A DNA stretch of 64,000 nucleotides, from assembly GCA_035578175.1 (NCBI GenBank), contig JAQMRL010000016.1, forward strand, positions 249,501 to 313,500. Direction: 5' to 3'. The notes under the pieces were generated by a model that saw only the letters and a list, made by a program, of their open reading frames with translations, was not told the DNA's origin and did no database searches. The stretch is from Catonia carolina (taxonomy: Eukaryota; Arthropoda; Insecta; Hemiptera; Achilidae). Made by a program: the position numbers and the translations under genes. Positions 10,385 through 21,573 of this stretch are shown one piece after another. Position 1 is the stretch's first letter, and each line of letters starts with the position of its first letter.

Positions 10385-10820
10385 CTTCTCCGCCGTTTTC
10401 ACTTCGTTCCACGCTCAACTCATCTCCATTCGTTTTGTTCTTCGTTCATTTTTTTGTTCTTCGCTTGTTTTCTTCGTTCGCCGTCTTCTTTCTTCGTTTC
10501 TTCTTCTGCGTCGCTTCTGGTTGTCAACCCTCGTTGACAATCACATCAAGATACTCCGCTTTCTCGTTGGCTTCCGCGCGAGCCGTGGAAGATGTTCCGT
10601 TCGTCGTCGGCCGGGCAAACCCGTGCGTTTGTCACGCCACCTCAAGATGCTCCGTTCTTCGCTTCATTCGATTCTTCTTCGTCGTCTTCTTTGCTTTGTT
10701 CTCGTCGTTTTTGCTACGTTTACCGCTCCCTGGTTGTTTCAGGGCGGGCGGCTTCGTTCTTCGTTCTTCTCTGCTAGTTTTGCTTCTGTAAATCGCTTTC
10801 ATCGATTTAGGCGAGCGGTA
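10385..10820 (+). other. BEL element 3' leader, pyrimidine-rich, no pol
   Basis: This 436-bp stretch is rich in TTCGT/CTTC and lacks any RT, RNase H or integrase motif in six frames. The short purine-rich AGGCGAGCGG just before the right LTR (about 10810-10818) is the best polypurine-tract candidate. Overlapping ORFs here look like composition artefacts. Confidence 0.5.
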
Positions 10821-11617
10821 TGTTAACGCCACTTACCCCCCCGTCTATCAATTACTAATTATTATCGTCGTTAAATACACTGATTTTGTATTAATAACCT
10901 TTTTCCCGCCTCTGCCTGTATACTTGTCTTGACTTCCGATGGTGACCTCAGTTCATGACGTATTTTTTCTCCCTCTACTCACATTCCTTTCTTCCCGGTC
11001 AACTCACTCACTGGTTGGATTCTGCGGCATGTAGACTGTTCGTGCCTTCTCTGCGCCGGCCATCCTATGGCGTCGCTTCTGCAATCGTCGTTATGCTTCG
11101 TTCGTTTCTGATGTACCATACATCATTTTCAAGTGTGATTTTGCTTATGTGTGTAATTTATAATCATTTACAATTGTTCTTGTTTTCGTATCAAACATTA
11201 AAGTTACAGCGTGAATCGAACCCGGACACGGGCCGCGTGGACGTCGTTTCTACACTTCAGGCCATTCAACAGGTAAGCGAATTAGTCTATTTGTTGTACG
11301 TTTTCTAATTTTGTGTTTGAGTTGACCAGTGATGTCCTGCTGTTCCAGCAGTTACTTATCGTTTTACCTTTGCCTCCCGCAGTGTACTTTCTATCGTTGT
11401 ATCTTGCTTATTCAGTCGTTCCGCCGTTGGTTTCTGGCGCCTTTAAATGAAACTAGGTCCTCCGAAACAAGTCGTTTATGCTTTAGTTTATATTAATTTG
11501 CCATTCGTCGTGGATAGTAAATTAGTATCCTGCAGTTACAAGTCGTCTAACCGCATTAATCGTTTTATCCAATATTTTTGGGTTAACTTCAAAGCTCCTG
11601 CCATCAAGGCTCTAACA
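10821..11617 (+). repeat. Right LTR of the BEL/Pao-like element
   Basis: 797 bp, same length and ends as the left LTR and collinear with it throughout, with a single visible substitution. It is followed directly by TTAGT (11618-11622), the partner of the target copy at 5859-5863. Confidence 0.92.
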
Positions 11618-11817
11618 TTAGTTTTATATCATTATAATTGAAATTTTGTGAAATTCATAGTAATTATTTTCATTTTGATGTTCTTCTAAAGAGGAAAATT
11701 TAAGAAGGAATTTATGCATACAGAATTAATAGTATTTGTGACTGTCCATGGGAAAAGGGACCCAAGTCAAAAGTAAGGTTATGAGTGATTCTTGCCGACA
11801 ATTAATGCTGAAACAGT

Positions 11818-12310
11818 TATATTTAAGATTTGGGCTTTAATATGAATTTTAGTGAAAAATTGTATGTAATACAAGATGTCTGACAACTGTTATATTTAGC
11901 ATTTTTTTGTATAACGCGTAGTTTAGCAGTAATTAGCGTTTTTCTGTTTTCTCTCATGAAAACATAGGGAAAAATCGATTTTTTTTTAGCATTGCAGCTG
12001 GAGCGTGCATCTTACTACAAAAGTGTTTACAATCAAATTTATAGGAAATTAAATATCTACAACTTTTATTTAAAGCATTTTTCTCTACAGAGCCTAGTTT
12101 AGCGTGACAAAAGAGTGATTGTCCGTATTTTTAAGCCTAACTAAGGTTAATTTTCATTTTGAGTCTTTCACTCATGAGTAAAATTAGGTTATGTTTATTG
12201 GGCTTAGTTTTTTGGTTATTTCTAATGCTTTATTACTAATGTTAGGTTTATTATTAATTATTTCTATTGGCAAGAGACAGTTGTGTGAGTGTTTATACCA
12301 CAATTTTTTC
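11818..12310 (-). repeat. R1 dispersed repeat, reverse partial copy
   Basis: Reads as the reverse complement of the R1 left half and ends in ...TTGGCAAGAGACAGTTGTGTGAG, the R1 terminal motif. It lies head to head with the copy at 12697, separated by about 390 bp of unassigned AT-rich sequence. Confidence 0.7.
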
Positions 12311-12696
12311 ACTGTTATTTATAAACAAAAGTTTCAGAATTTTTTAAAAAAAGGTTAAGAAACACTAATTTTTTGGAGATTGCAATGAAAGTGGGTTAAT
12401 ATTTGATGAGTGATGATATTGTTCAATTGGTGTTTACTCTCCTTGTCTTTGTCAGATGTCATCTCTTACTGATGTAACATTGTGTGCTGAATCATGTGAT
12501 CTCTTCAAATAATTCATATCTCAAATTGTTAACATCCTGTAGCTGATTTATTTGAGGTCATGTCAAATGTAAAAACAACAAATTGAAAATTTTTATTGTA
12601 ATTTAACATACAACAAGATAAACAGTTACAATTTTGTTTTATATTTTAACGAATTGCATTTTGTATTTGAATTAATACTAAGGAAACTAATCTAAA

Positions 12697-13612
12697 AAAA
12701 AATCTGATGTGAAACACTCACACAACTTTCTCTCGCCAATGCAAATAATTAACAATATTACCTAACATTAGTAATAAAACATTAGAAATAAACTATAAAC
12801 TAACCTCAAAAAACATTAGTAAAATACACAAAATTAAAATCGACCTGTTTGGCTTAAAAATACGGAAAATCGCTCAATCACGCTAAACTAGGCACTGTAC
12901 AAAAAAATGCTTAAAATAAAAGTTGTAGATCTCTTAATTTCCTATAAATTTTATGCAATTCACTTTTGTCATAAAGTGCATTCTAAGGCCAAAATCTTAA
13001 AAAATAGATTTTTCACACGTTTTCGTGAGAAAAAAACAGAAAATTGCTAAATACCGCTAAATTAAGCGTTATACAAAAAAATGTTTGAAATATAAGTTGT
13101 AGAATTTTACATTTTCTATAACTTTTATTATATAACGTTTTGCGCTAAAATGCAAATTAAAGCTGCAATCTTAAAAAGAAAATGTTTTTACGTAAAAACA
13201 GCATCAAGCAGAATTTCAGCAAACATGGCGCCTACTCTATCTTGTAGAGCATAAAAAATGTAGTAAACTAGGCGATTTAAAAAAAAAATTGTAGGACCAG
13301 TTTTTGAGAAAATCGCAAAAAAGTGAAAAATTATACGAATAAACTACTACTTCCGGTTGACCGATTTTGATGAAAACGTTCGTGTCGCGTCCGGTAGTGG
13401 TATGTAACTTAAATTTTAAGTTTCAAGTTCGTACGATGTTCCGTTCTTGAGATATTCTGTTCACACACACACACAGACCAATCGCTAAAACATGTTTTTT
13501 GGGTTCAGGGGGTCTGAAAACGTATAGATCCGGTGAAAACTCGATTTCGAAAAATCGACATGAAAACAATACTTTCCTTCCTATATATTCATATAGGCAA
13601 GAGAAATTGGTG
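12697..13612 (+). repeat. R1 dispersed repeat, near-full short form (~0.9 kb)
   Basis: Begins TGATGTGAAACACTCACACA and ACTTTCTCTCGCC and ends near ATATAGGCAAGAGAAA, giving terminal inverted repeats built on CTTTCTCTTGCC. Inside are two related ~150-bp blocks (each with CGCTAAACTA..., TAAAAGTTGTAGA..., AAAATGCAT...). After them come a conserved ATGGCGCCTAC block, ACTTCCGGTTGACCGATTTT, a short CA run and CCAATCGCTAAAACATG. No protein is encoded. The TIRs suggest a non-autonomous DNA element of unknown superfamily. Confidence 0.7.
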
Positions 13613-14035
13613 TGAATTACACAACTTTCTCTTGAGAAAGTTGTGTTGTCTTGAGAAAGTGAGAGAAATTGGTTTGAATTACACAACTTTCTCTTGCCAG
13701 TGCAAATAATTAACAATATAACGTAACATTAGTAATGAAACATTAAAAATAAACAAAAAACTAACCTCAATAAACATAACCTTATTTTAATCATGAGTGA
13801 AAGACACAAAATGAAAATCAACTTAAGTTTGGCTTAAAAATTCAGAAATCACTCTTTCATGCTAAACTACGCTCTATAGAGAAAAGTGCTATCAATAAAA
13901 GTTGTAGATCTTTAAATTTGATTAAATACTTTTTAGTCGTATAATGCATACTAAGGCTGAAATCTTGAAAAATCGATTTTTCACTTGTTTTTGTGAGAAT
14001 AAAACAGAAAATTGCTTATTACCACTAATTTTTTT
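13612..14035 (+). repeat. R1 repeat, partial left half
   Basis: A second copy of the R1 left end starts after a short duplicated ACACAACTTTCTCTTG motif. It breaks off in the second internal block, at the 3' end of LINE B copy 2. Confidence 0.65.
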
Positions 14036-14390
14036 TTCTTGCATCCAGGAGACTCCAAAGGGAGTATAGGTCATGTCAAGATAAAACTGATAAACTGGAA
14101 GTTTATCACCAATGATTTCATCACTTACCACCAAAACATTTTTTTTGCTACTGCTTACTTCAGTAGGCTTGTCATGAACCCCATTAAATCAAATATCACA
14201 CAAAATTAAAAATAAAAATCAAACACAATGATAAATTCATAACTTACCAATAATTTTTTCCTGCTACTGCTTAACTCAGTAGGCTTGTCATGAACCCCTT
14301 TGTATCAAATAGTATAAATTATTTGTTTAATTAGAAGTTAAATACTTTTCAATCAAAACTATTCGTGCACTCTGTAAAATGTTTCATCAA

Positions 14391-16479
14391 TCAAATATTG
14401 TTTAGTTTTTTTTTTAAATGACTTAAATTGCCACAAATTTTTAAACCTTGTGGCAATTTATTGATGGATTTTCTACCCGCAGAAGTTGGTTTTTGTTCAA
14501 ACAATTTAGTGTTGTGATTAGCAACATAATAATTGATCCTGTTTCGTGTGTCGTGGTTGTGAACATCTAAATTCTGTAAAAAGGTATTTTGCTTTACGTA
14601 CATTATCACTTCAAAAATGTACAAAGAAGGAACTGTGAGCAATTGCAGCTTTTTAAGTAGTAATCTGCATGAGGTAAGGTGGTTGACTCCCAACATACAC
14701 TCAACAGCTTTTTTTTTTATTTTAAAAACTCTTTCCATGTTTCCCTGTGATGAATTACCCCATACTAATATGGCATTCCTGATATGAGATAAAATTAAAC
14801 CATGATAAGCTGCTATAAGCAATTTTTTATCATTTAATCTGGTAATTTGTTTTAATGCAAATACCCCAGATGATATTTTACCACAAATTTGATCAATGTA
14901 ATAATCCTATGATAGGGTCCTATCTAGTGACACTCCTAGAAACTTCACTGTTTGCACATGATCTAAGATATTATTTTTATAAAGACATCCACTTCTCTGT
15001 TTTCCCTTACATTGTGTTTGTTTTTGAACTGTAAGTATTGACACTTTTTCCCATTAACTGTTAACACTAATTCATTCAGAAATTGGACTACAGATTCTAT
15101 GCTAATATGTGTATTCACTTCGAGACTTTCTACCAGTAAACTATTGTTTATGATTGAAGTATCATTACCAAACAATAAAGCTCTACTGTTGGTTAAGATT
15201 TCTGGTAACCTATTTATATACAACAAAAACAAAATGGGACCTAAAATTGAACGCTGTGGAACACCACCTTTGACTTCAAGCTTTTCAGACAAAATTTTTG
15301 TAAGTTTCCCCCTAACTACTCTACTTATTTCTGCGCACTGTACTCTACCTACCTGATAAGACTGAAACCATTTAAGTTCTACATCCCTAATACCTAATGA
15401 CTCTAACATTTTCAACAAGACTTCATGATCAACACAGTCGAAAGCTTTACTGAGATCTAAAAACACAGTTAAGGCCTTCTCTCCTGCATCCAATATATCA
15501 ACTATTTGCTCAAAAAGTGAGACTAGCAGTTTTGGTTGACTTACCCTTTTGGAAACCATGGTGAACTTTTTAGATGATAAGGTTTTCAGTCAAAAAACTG
15601 ATTAACCTAATGACCACTACCTTTTCAAAAATTTTGCAAGTAGTTTTTAATATTCTTATGGGCCTATAATTTTGAACTAATTGGGTATTGCCATTCTTAA
15701 ACACAGGCAATATTTTACCTTCCTTCAATGCTTCGGAAATACACCTCTTTCCAGGGAGAAGTTAATTAGATGAAGGAGAGGTGTTAATAAAAAATTTTTA
15801 CATTCTTTAACAATAATACTTGAGATCCCATCTAACCCTACCGTTTTCTTACTTTTTAAACTATCAATAACTGATTCTAGTTCTTCATGTCAAACTGAGC
15901 TAAATACAAATTTATCTACAACTCTACCCCTGCCTAGCTTCACATATCCCTCAGTATCCGTAATCTGCTGTTTAAGCTTTGAAGCTACTTCCTGATAATA
16001 CTTATTAAAATAATTACTAATTTGTGAACCATTCTCTATAACTTCATTATTACTATTAACAATTTTTGGTATATCTGTGTATCCCCTGTTAGTAACTACA
16101 TTCCGATTCCTATTTGTTGTTTCCCATATTGCTGAGTTTAAATTAGTTGATTTACGAAGGACTTCAGCATTTTTTTGCATTTAGCACTCTGAACTTCGCT
16201 AGCATAATATTTTTTAATTTGTTTGTACCTTTGCTCATTAAATTAATTTTTATCTGATTTGAAATCGGAGTAGACATCTCTGACTTCAGATTTTAGTTTC
16301 AATATATCCCCTGTAATCCATTGGTCTATTTCACTAATTCTATTTGTTAAAACTACCCTTTTTACTGGACAACTACTATTATAGTGAAATTTTAAAGTTT
16401 CAATAAAATAATGATATATTTGATTAATTTTGGAAGCATTAATGACAGTCTTCCAATCTTCTTTGGATAAACTGTGCAA
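14391..16479 (-). pseudogene. LINE B copy 2 reverse transcriptase (ORF2 C-terminal part)
   Basis: The frames 16243-16479, 15890-16180, 14963-15559 and 14391-14822 together form one RT. Motifs seen: LDLSKAFDCVDHE (block with first catalytic Asp), GGVPQRSILGPILFLLYIN, the catalytic block altered to LLFGNDTSII where FADD is expected, LTVNGKKCQYLQF, and the C-terminal AYHGLILSHIRNAILVWGN. The changed FADD plus at least three frame breaks make it inactive. It is collinear with B1 and B3. Confidence 0.82.
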
Positions 16480-16633
16480 TAAACAATTTATTTTGCCATT
16501 GTCCTCTTGCCTAATTTCTTTATTAACTTTTTGATTGAGGGCCTGACCACCTAAATGCTGAATTTCTATTACTTGGTACCCGTGATCAGAGAATTCTGAA
16601 CCCCCTAACCTAACCTGACACTAACAATATTTG

Positions 16634-17460
16634 TTAGAATATTATCGTTTGAGAATGGCTAGTAATCCTTGTGTAATCATTAACTTTTATATCCACATTG
16701 TTCATGTTCACGATATCCCTGAACTCTTCGGACATTTTACACTGAATAGCAAGATTTACATTATAATCACCCATAACAACAACTCTTATATACCGTTCAG
16801 TCAAACTCTCCAGCAATTCACTGAACAATTTACAGAACTGGTCCCAATCACCATTTGGAGACCTATAAACACCTACGACAGCCATCCTTTCCCGTACCCC
16901 CAACCTAACTTCTAACCCAACTACTTCCATATTCATTTCCTGAGAAAACCTGTCTACAAAAGGTAAGTTACAAGTGTATGTATTTTCCTACTAATATTAG
17001 TCAGTATACAGACTCCTCCACTTTTATGAAATTTCCTGCAGTTAGAAGCATTAATAGAAAACCCCGGAAAGCTAATCATAGAAATCTCATTACTTTTTAA
17101 CTCATGTTCGGTGAATAATACCATATCTGGGTTCTCAGACCTTAAAAATATTTCAACTGTATCTACTTTATTACGTAAATATTGAATATTTTGGTGCAAA
17201 ATAGAGAAGTGAGATGTATTCCTAGCCTGAACTTGATTGATGAAGTCATTTTGTGCACCTACCTGTTCATTTCCTATAATTTCTACATTCGTTGGTAGTG
17301 GATGCGTTAATCTATCATTTATAACAACCTTGTGATCTGGATTTAAACGTAACCTGTCATTAACTATTTGTAGCACCTGTGATTGCTTAATGTGAGGTTG
17401 GGTTGTCCTAACATAACCTAACCTTTTTTTTCTTAACTTTTTTCTCCCTTTTTTAGCCAT
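16634..17460 (-). pseudogene. LINE B copy 2 AP-like endonuclease (ORF2 N-terminal part)
   Basis: ORF2 probably starts at the ATG at 17460 with a basic leader (MAKKGRKKLRKKRLG). The endonuclease domain follows: FSILHQNIQYLRNK, MVLFTEHEL, SGGVCILTN, then in another frame VGVYRSPNGDWDQF and VVVMGDYNVNLAI. These are the N-terminal, metal-binding and GDxN motifs of LINE endonucleases that nick target DNA. A frameshift near 16945 splits the domain. The ORF2 start overlaps the end of ORF1 by 28 bases. Confidence 0.78.
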
Positions 17461-18785
17461 TTCATTAAAAAAGTATCCTTAGATTTTAATTTATCTGGGA
17501 GTTTACATGTAACGAGTGAAGCTAACCTATCACATAGTATACTTTTGCCAGTTAAATTTAAATGTAACCCATGTTTAGTATAGTTATCACGATTTAACCT
17601 TTCATTGATAAAGTTTATTTTTACCCTTTCAATTGTTTTATTTTTTAGGCTGTTAATTCTTTTATGCATTTCGCGGTTTGTTTTAGTTATAACTTTGTTT
17701 ACTTCTGGCTTATCATACCGAAAGGGAATAGCGTTTATTATTAAATTTGTTTTATTATTTAGTGGAACCAATTCTTTGAATGTTTTTAAGATTTGAGGAG
17801 TGTTTTTAAATTGTTTTTATTTTATGTAAATGGTTGCTCCAAGAATTATTAAATGGTCATTTATACCTAGGGTTTTTACATCGTCTTTAGATGACTTGAC
17901 AACTTCTTTTAGGGGAGCATTCGGCTTACACGCTATTTTAACTTCAAATTCACAGTTTAGTTTTTTATCTAACAATTCCCAACATTCACGGCCATGACTA
18001 TCCGCCAATACTAGGACTTTGTTTTTCCTATTATTATTATTACTTTTGGTAGACGGTTTAGTCCCTACAGCTTCACTATACAAAAGTTTCTTAGGACCGT
18101 TTTTATTTGTAGTTTTAGTATCATTTTTAGTGCCGTTTATTTTTTTCTGCCCATTCAGACAGACAGACATTCTGCCCATAACAGACAGGTGGAGTGTCAA
18201 ATTATTTACACCCAATCTGTTAGTTGCAGGGCTTAAATAAATAGTTCTGTTTCTTATCGCATGGTCAGCCAATTAAATGACTAAATCATTTAAGAACAGA
18301 AGAGGTAAAGGTGTAAAAGACTATAATCAGAGTTATCTCCTTAGAAAGTAATGAATTTTATTATACAGCCAGACCCTGTGATGAATGAAGTGAAGGTATC
18401 ATTTGAAGAGTGGAAAATTTGTGCTTTTCAGAGGGCCCGGCATGCTGATAAGCGTACTTTTCCACTCAGTGAGGAAGGCATGGTAAACCACCTCACTCCT
18501 CGTTTTACTTAGTTAAGCCTCTAGAGGTTCAAACCAGCTTTTCGGCTGATGACCTAAACAACAAAAACTTTTTTTATTATCATAAGTTTTTGCTGAATTT
18601 ACCTCATTTTGAAGTTTTAAATTGACTACTTTTATTTCGTTTTCTAAGGCTCGGTCTGCTTCCAATAGTTAAGCGATTTCAGTTTTGTGGTCCATGTCAT
18701 TTATTCTTATTATATTTTTTAGCGCAGCTATTTCCTGCTCTAATTTATTTCTAAGTTCCTCGTTTATCTTGATACTACTTATTAT
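17433..18785 (-). pseudogene. LINE B copy 2 ORF1: coiled coil plus SGNH-hydrolase-like domain, split by a SINE
   Basis: The N-terminal part (about 18575-18785) reads as a coiled coil (EELRNKLEQEIAALKNII, then LLEADRALENEIKVV) with one in-frame stop. SINE C interrupts it. The C-terminal part shows KVLVLADSHGRECWELL, the GDSL-like block with catalytic-type Ser, then INDHLIILGA, and in a second frame DNYTKHGLHLNLTGK, the D-x-x-H block. This is the esterase-like ORF1 known in CR1-group LINEs. A frameshift near 17800 and the SINE disable it. Its role in known elements is RNP assembly or membrane association, not well settled. Confidence 0.7.
18172..18564 (+). repeat. SINE C copy 1 (inserted in LINE B ORF1)
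   Basis: Homologous to 58007-58402 (minus strand), which has clear target duplications. The head runs CTGCCCATAACAGACAGG and can fold as nested hairpins (AACAGA/TCTGTT around GAGTGT/ACACCC). The body includes GGGCCCGGCATGCTGATAAG and the tail ends GGCTGATGACCTAAACAACAA. No matching target repeat is visible for this copy. Confidence 0.65.
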
Positions 18786-18790
18786 TGCAT

Positions 18791-19060
18791 ATAAAAAGTA
18801 AAGTGACTATAGATGATGGGTGAGGGACGGACGGACGGGGAGTGGAAGATATTAGTTGCTCTTCTGTAAGGGCCACAAGCCAGTAACCGGCCTCTACCAT
18901 CGGAAGTGACTACGTGATGGGCTGGGGGTGTGGTGGAGTGGAGCCAGTGCAGCCACAATTCAAATAACACAAGATGATGCCAAACAATTCAAAAAAACAA
19001 ACGTGATATTTTCTAGCATTGATTAAATTCATTTTATTAAAAAACTTGTGAAACAATCAC
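18791..19060. other. Unassigned sequence between LINE B and R1
   Basis: A GC-richer stretch (CGGACGGACGGGG..., GGGGGTGTGGTGGAG) with no recognised domain or repeat partner elsewhere in the window. Confidence 0.3.
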
Positions 19061-19104
19061 AAAACTTTCTCTTTCCAATGTTGATAATGAACAATTTAAC
19101 TCAT

Positions 19105-20060
19105 TTTACTTTCTCTTGCTTATATGAATATATAGGAAGGAAAGTATTGTTTTCATGTAGATTTTTCGAAATCGAGTTTTCACTAAATTTACACATTTTC
19201 AGACCTCCTGAACGCAAAAAACATGTTTTCAGCGATTAGTCAGTGTGTGTGTGTGGGTGCATATAAGTGTCTACAAAATAATTCAAGAACGGAACATCGT
19301 ACGAACTTGTAACTTAAAACTTAAGTTACATACCACTACCGGACCGGAAACTAACATTTTCATCAAAATCAGTCAACCGAAAGTAGAAGTTTATTCGCAT
19401 AATTTTTCACTTTTTTGCGATTTTCTCAAAACCCTGTACTACGATTTTTTTAAAAATCGCCTGGTTTACTCAATTTTTATGCTCTACAAGATAGGGTAGG
19501 CGTCATGTTTGCTGAAATTCATGGTGAGGCTGTTTTCACGTAATATAATGGTTTTTTTAAGATTACGGCTTTTAATATACATTTTAGCGCAAAAATTTTT
19601 GTAATAAAAGATGTAGAGAATATTAAATTTTATACCGTTAATTTCAAACACTTTTTTGTATAACACTTAGTTCAGTAGTATTTAGCGATTTTCTGATATT
19701 TTCTCACGAAAAATGTGTTAAAAATCGATTTTGTTAAGATTTCTGCCTTCGAATGCATTTTACGACAAACATGTACATAATTAATTTTATAGAAAATAAA
19801 AAGATCTACAACTTTTAGTTAAAGCATTTTTCTCTACAGAGTCTAGTTTAGTGTGAAAGAGTGATTATCCGTATTTTTAAGCCAAATTGAGGTTGCATTT
19901 TCATTTTGCGTATTTTACTCGTCATTAAAATAAGGTTATGTTTTTTATGTTAGTTTTTTGTTTATTGCTAATATTTTATTACTAATGTTAGGTTTATTGT
20001 TAATTTTTTGCATTGGCAAGAGAAAGTTCTGAGTGTTTCACACCAGATGTTTTATGACAT
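19105..20060 (-). repeat. R1 repeat, full short form in reverse orientation
   Basis: Reverse copy of R1: begins ACTTTCTCTTGCTTATATG and ends CATTGGCAAGAGAAAGTTCT plus TGTTTCACACCAG. All internal blocks are present, including the GGCGTCATGTTTGCTGAAAT block and the CA/GT run. It ends about 70 bp upstream of the zinc-finger coding start. Confidence 0.75.
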
Positions 20061-20130
20061 ATACGTGATGCGTGGCAGTGCCACAGGTGTTTCTGTCATT
20101 AAATATAATAAAATGTGTTGTTGTTTTCAG

Positions 20131-21573
20131 ATGGCTGATGCAACTGGAGTGGGAGTGGACTCTTCAAGCAGAACAGCCTCACAACTGTGTAAATTATGTA
20201 GACTGGCTACCATTGACTGCCACAACAAGAATAAACTCATTGCGTACTGTGCAAAGTGTAAGAAGAGATTACGTAAACAAAGAACCAAATCTTGGTATGG
20301 TAAAATTAAACAGCTGTACGACTCTTGTTTGACTTGCATGAATACGTTTTACAACAATCTCTCGTACGAACCACATGACTGTACACTAGAAGGCATATTC
20401 GTTTGTGATGGTTGTGGCAGAGTATTCCTCCACAAGGAGAATATAACGCTACATGTAAGTAAATGTCACAAAATCATTTCAAAAATGAATGCAACTGTAA
20501 GTGAAAACAATGGCCAAAGAGATTCAAAATCGGAATTGGAGTTGGAACATTGTGGGAGTACTTCTAGATTGAGTGAAAGTAGCAGTGGCCACAAGATGTC
20601 TAAAACAACCGACAATGTGATTGGCCAGTCTAAATTACCCAAAACATGTAAAGGTGTCACTTGTAGTATTTGTGGAAAGGTTTTAAGTTGTAAATCGGCT
20701 TTAATTAGACATTTGCGTGTACATACAGGAGAGAAACCTTTTAAATGTAAGTTTTGCAATAAAGATTTTAAACGACTTGACAGTTTAAAAACACATTTGC
20801 GAATTCATACTGCTGAGAAACCGTATAAGTGTAAATTCTGTAATAAAAAGTTTACAGATTCATCTGGTTTAACTAAACATGTGCGTTTACATACAGGGGA
20901 GAAACCGTTCAAATGTAAATTCTGTAATAAAAAGTTTACAGTTTCATCTGGTTTAACTAAACATGTGCGTTTACATACAGGGGAAAAACCGTTCAAATGT
21001 AAATTCTGTAATAAAAAGTTTACAGTTTCATCTAATTTAAGTACTCACATGCGTTTACATACAGGGGAGAAGCCATTCAACTGTAAATTCTGTAATAAAA
21101 AGTTTACAGTTTCATCTGGTTTAACTAAACATGTGCGTTTACATACAGGGGAGAAACCGTTCAAATGTAAATTCTGTAATAAAAAGTTTACAGTTTCATC
21201 TAATTTAAGTACTCACATGCGTTTACATACAGGGGAGAAGCCATTCAACTGTAAATTCTGTAATAAAAAGTTTACAGATTCATCTGGTTTAACTTATCAT
21301 GTGCGTTTACATACAGGGGAGAAGCCATTCAACTGTAAACTCTGTAATAAAAAGTTTACAGTTTCATCTAATTTAAGTACTCACATGCGTTTACATACAG
21401 GGGAGAAACCGTTTAACTGTAAACTCTGTAATAAAAAGTTTACACAGTCATCTAATTTAAATACTCATATGCGTACACATACAGGGGAGAAACCGTTCAA
21501 TTGTAAATTCTGTAATAAAAAATTTACACAGTCATCTCATTTAAATACTCATATGCGTACACATATGAAATAG
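20131..21573 (+). CDS. C2H2 zinc-finger protein with 11 tandem fingers (probable last exon of a host gene)
   Basis: 480 residues from ATG 20131. The ATG is directly preceded by a pyrimidine tract ending TTTTCAG, so it may be the start of an exon; the longer frame upstream runs into R1 and is not credible. Residues about 15-110 are Cys-rich (CKLCRL, CAKCKKR, CLTC) and end in one isolated C2H2-like finger (CDGCGRVFLHKENITLHVSKCH). A Ser-rich linker follows. From residue 178 there are 11 contiguous fingers with TGEKPF linkers; the last ends at the C-terminus. Fingers 3-9 are nearly identical, so the DNA is an 84-bp tandem repeat. Such proteins bind DNA as nuclear transcription factors; the target is not predictable here. 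An AATAAA lies at 21726. Its upstream exons were not found, and a retrocopy is possible. Confidence 0.85.
   Translation: MADATGVGVDSSSRTASQLCKLCRLATIDCHNKNKLIAYCAKCKKRLRKQRTKSWYGKIKQLYDSCLTCMNTFYNNLSYEPHDCTLEGIFVCDGCGRVFLHKENITLHVSKCHKIISKMNATVSENNGQRDSKSELELEHCGSTSRLSESSSGHKMSKTTDNVIGQSKLPKTCKGVTCSICGKVLSCKSALIRHLRVHTGEKPFKCKFCNKDFKRLDSLKTHLRIHTAEKPYKCKFCNKKFTDSSGLTKHVRLHTGEKPFKCKFCNKKFTVSSGLTKHVRLHTGEKPFKCKFCNKKFTVSSNLSTHMRLHTGEKPFNCKFCNKKFTVSSGLTKHVRLHTGEKPFKCKFCNKKFTVSSNLSTHMRLHTGEKPFNCKFCNKKFTDSSGLTYHVRLHTGEKPFNCKLCNKKFTVSSNLSTHMRLHTGEKPFNCKLCNKKFTQSSNLNTHMRTHTGEKPFNCKFCNKKFTQSSHLNTHMRTHMK
20662..21570 (+). repeat. 84-bp tandem repeat encoding the zinc fingers
   Basis: About 10.8 units of 84 bp. 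Within it, the pair of fingers SSGLTKHVR and SSNLSTHMR (168 bp) occurs twice in a row almost without change (20917-21252), which points to duplication of a two-finger unit. Confidence 0.85.

Larger units (their letters stand above)
5864..11617 (+). mobile_element. BEL/Pao-like LTR retrotransposon lacking pol (gag-protease only)
   Basis: A complete element of 5754 bp. Two 797-bp direct repeats start TGTTAACGCC and end GGCTCTAACA (TG...CA ends). They are flanked by the 5-bp target copy TTAGT at 5859-5863 and 11618-11622. By eye the LTRs differ at one position (a C/T in a CTCTCTCT run near 6010). The internal part holds one long ORF (7289-10384) encoding gag and an aspartic-protease-like domain. 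There is no reverse transcriptase, RNase H or integrase between it and the right LTR, so retrotransposition would need pol supplied in trans. The near-identical LTRs, matching TSDs and open frame argue for a very recent insertion. Confidence 0.92.
14040..18790 (-). mobile_element. LINE B copy 2 (CR1-like non-LTR retrotransposon, degenerate, with SINE inside)
   Basis: On the minus strand: coiled-coil ORF1 start (about 18575-18785), SINE C insertion (18172-18564), ORF1 SGNH-like part (17433-18160), ORF2 endonuclease (16634-17460), ORF2 reverse transcriptase (14391-16479), 3' UTR to about 14040 with the same terminal GGAGTATAGG...CATGTC motif as copies B1 and B3. The 3' UTR holds a ~125-bp tandem duplication (GCTACTGCTTACTTCAGTAG near 14148 and 14266). 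All ORFs carry frameshifts. The ORF order and SGNH-type ORF1 fit the CR1 group. Confidence 0.8.

Noticed and set aside
9549..10832. Several ORFs on both strands over the BEL tail and 3' leader
   Set aside because: Overlapping frames in strongly biased TTCG/CTTC-rich DNA stay open by composition; none has a domain.
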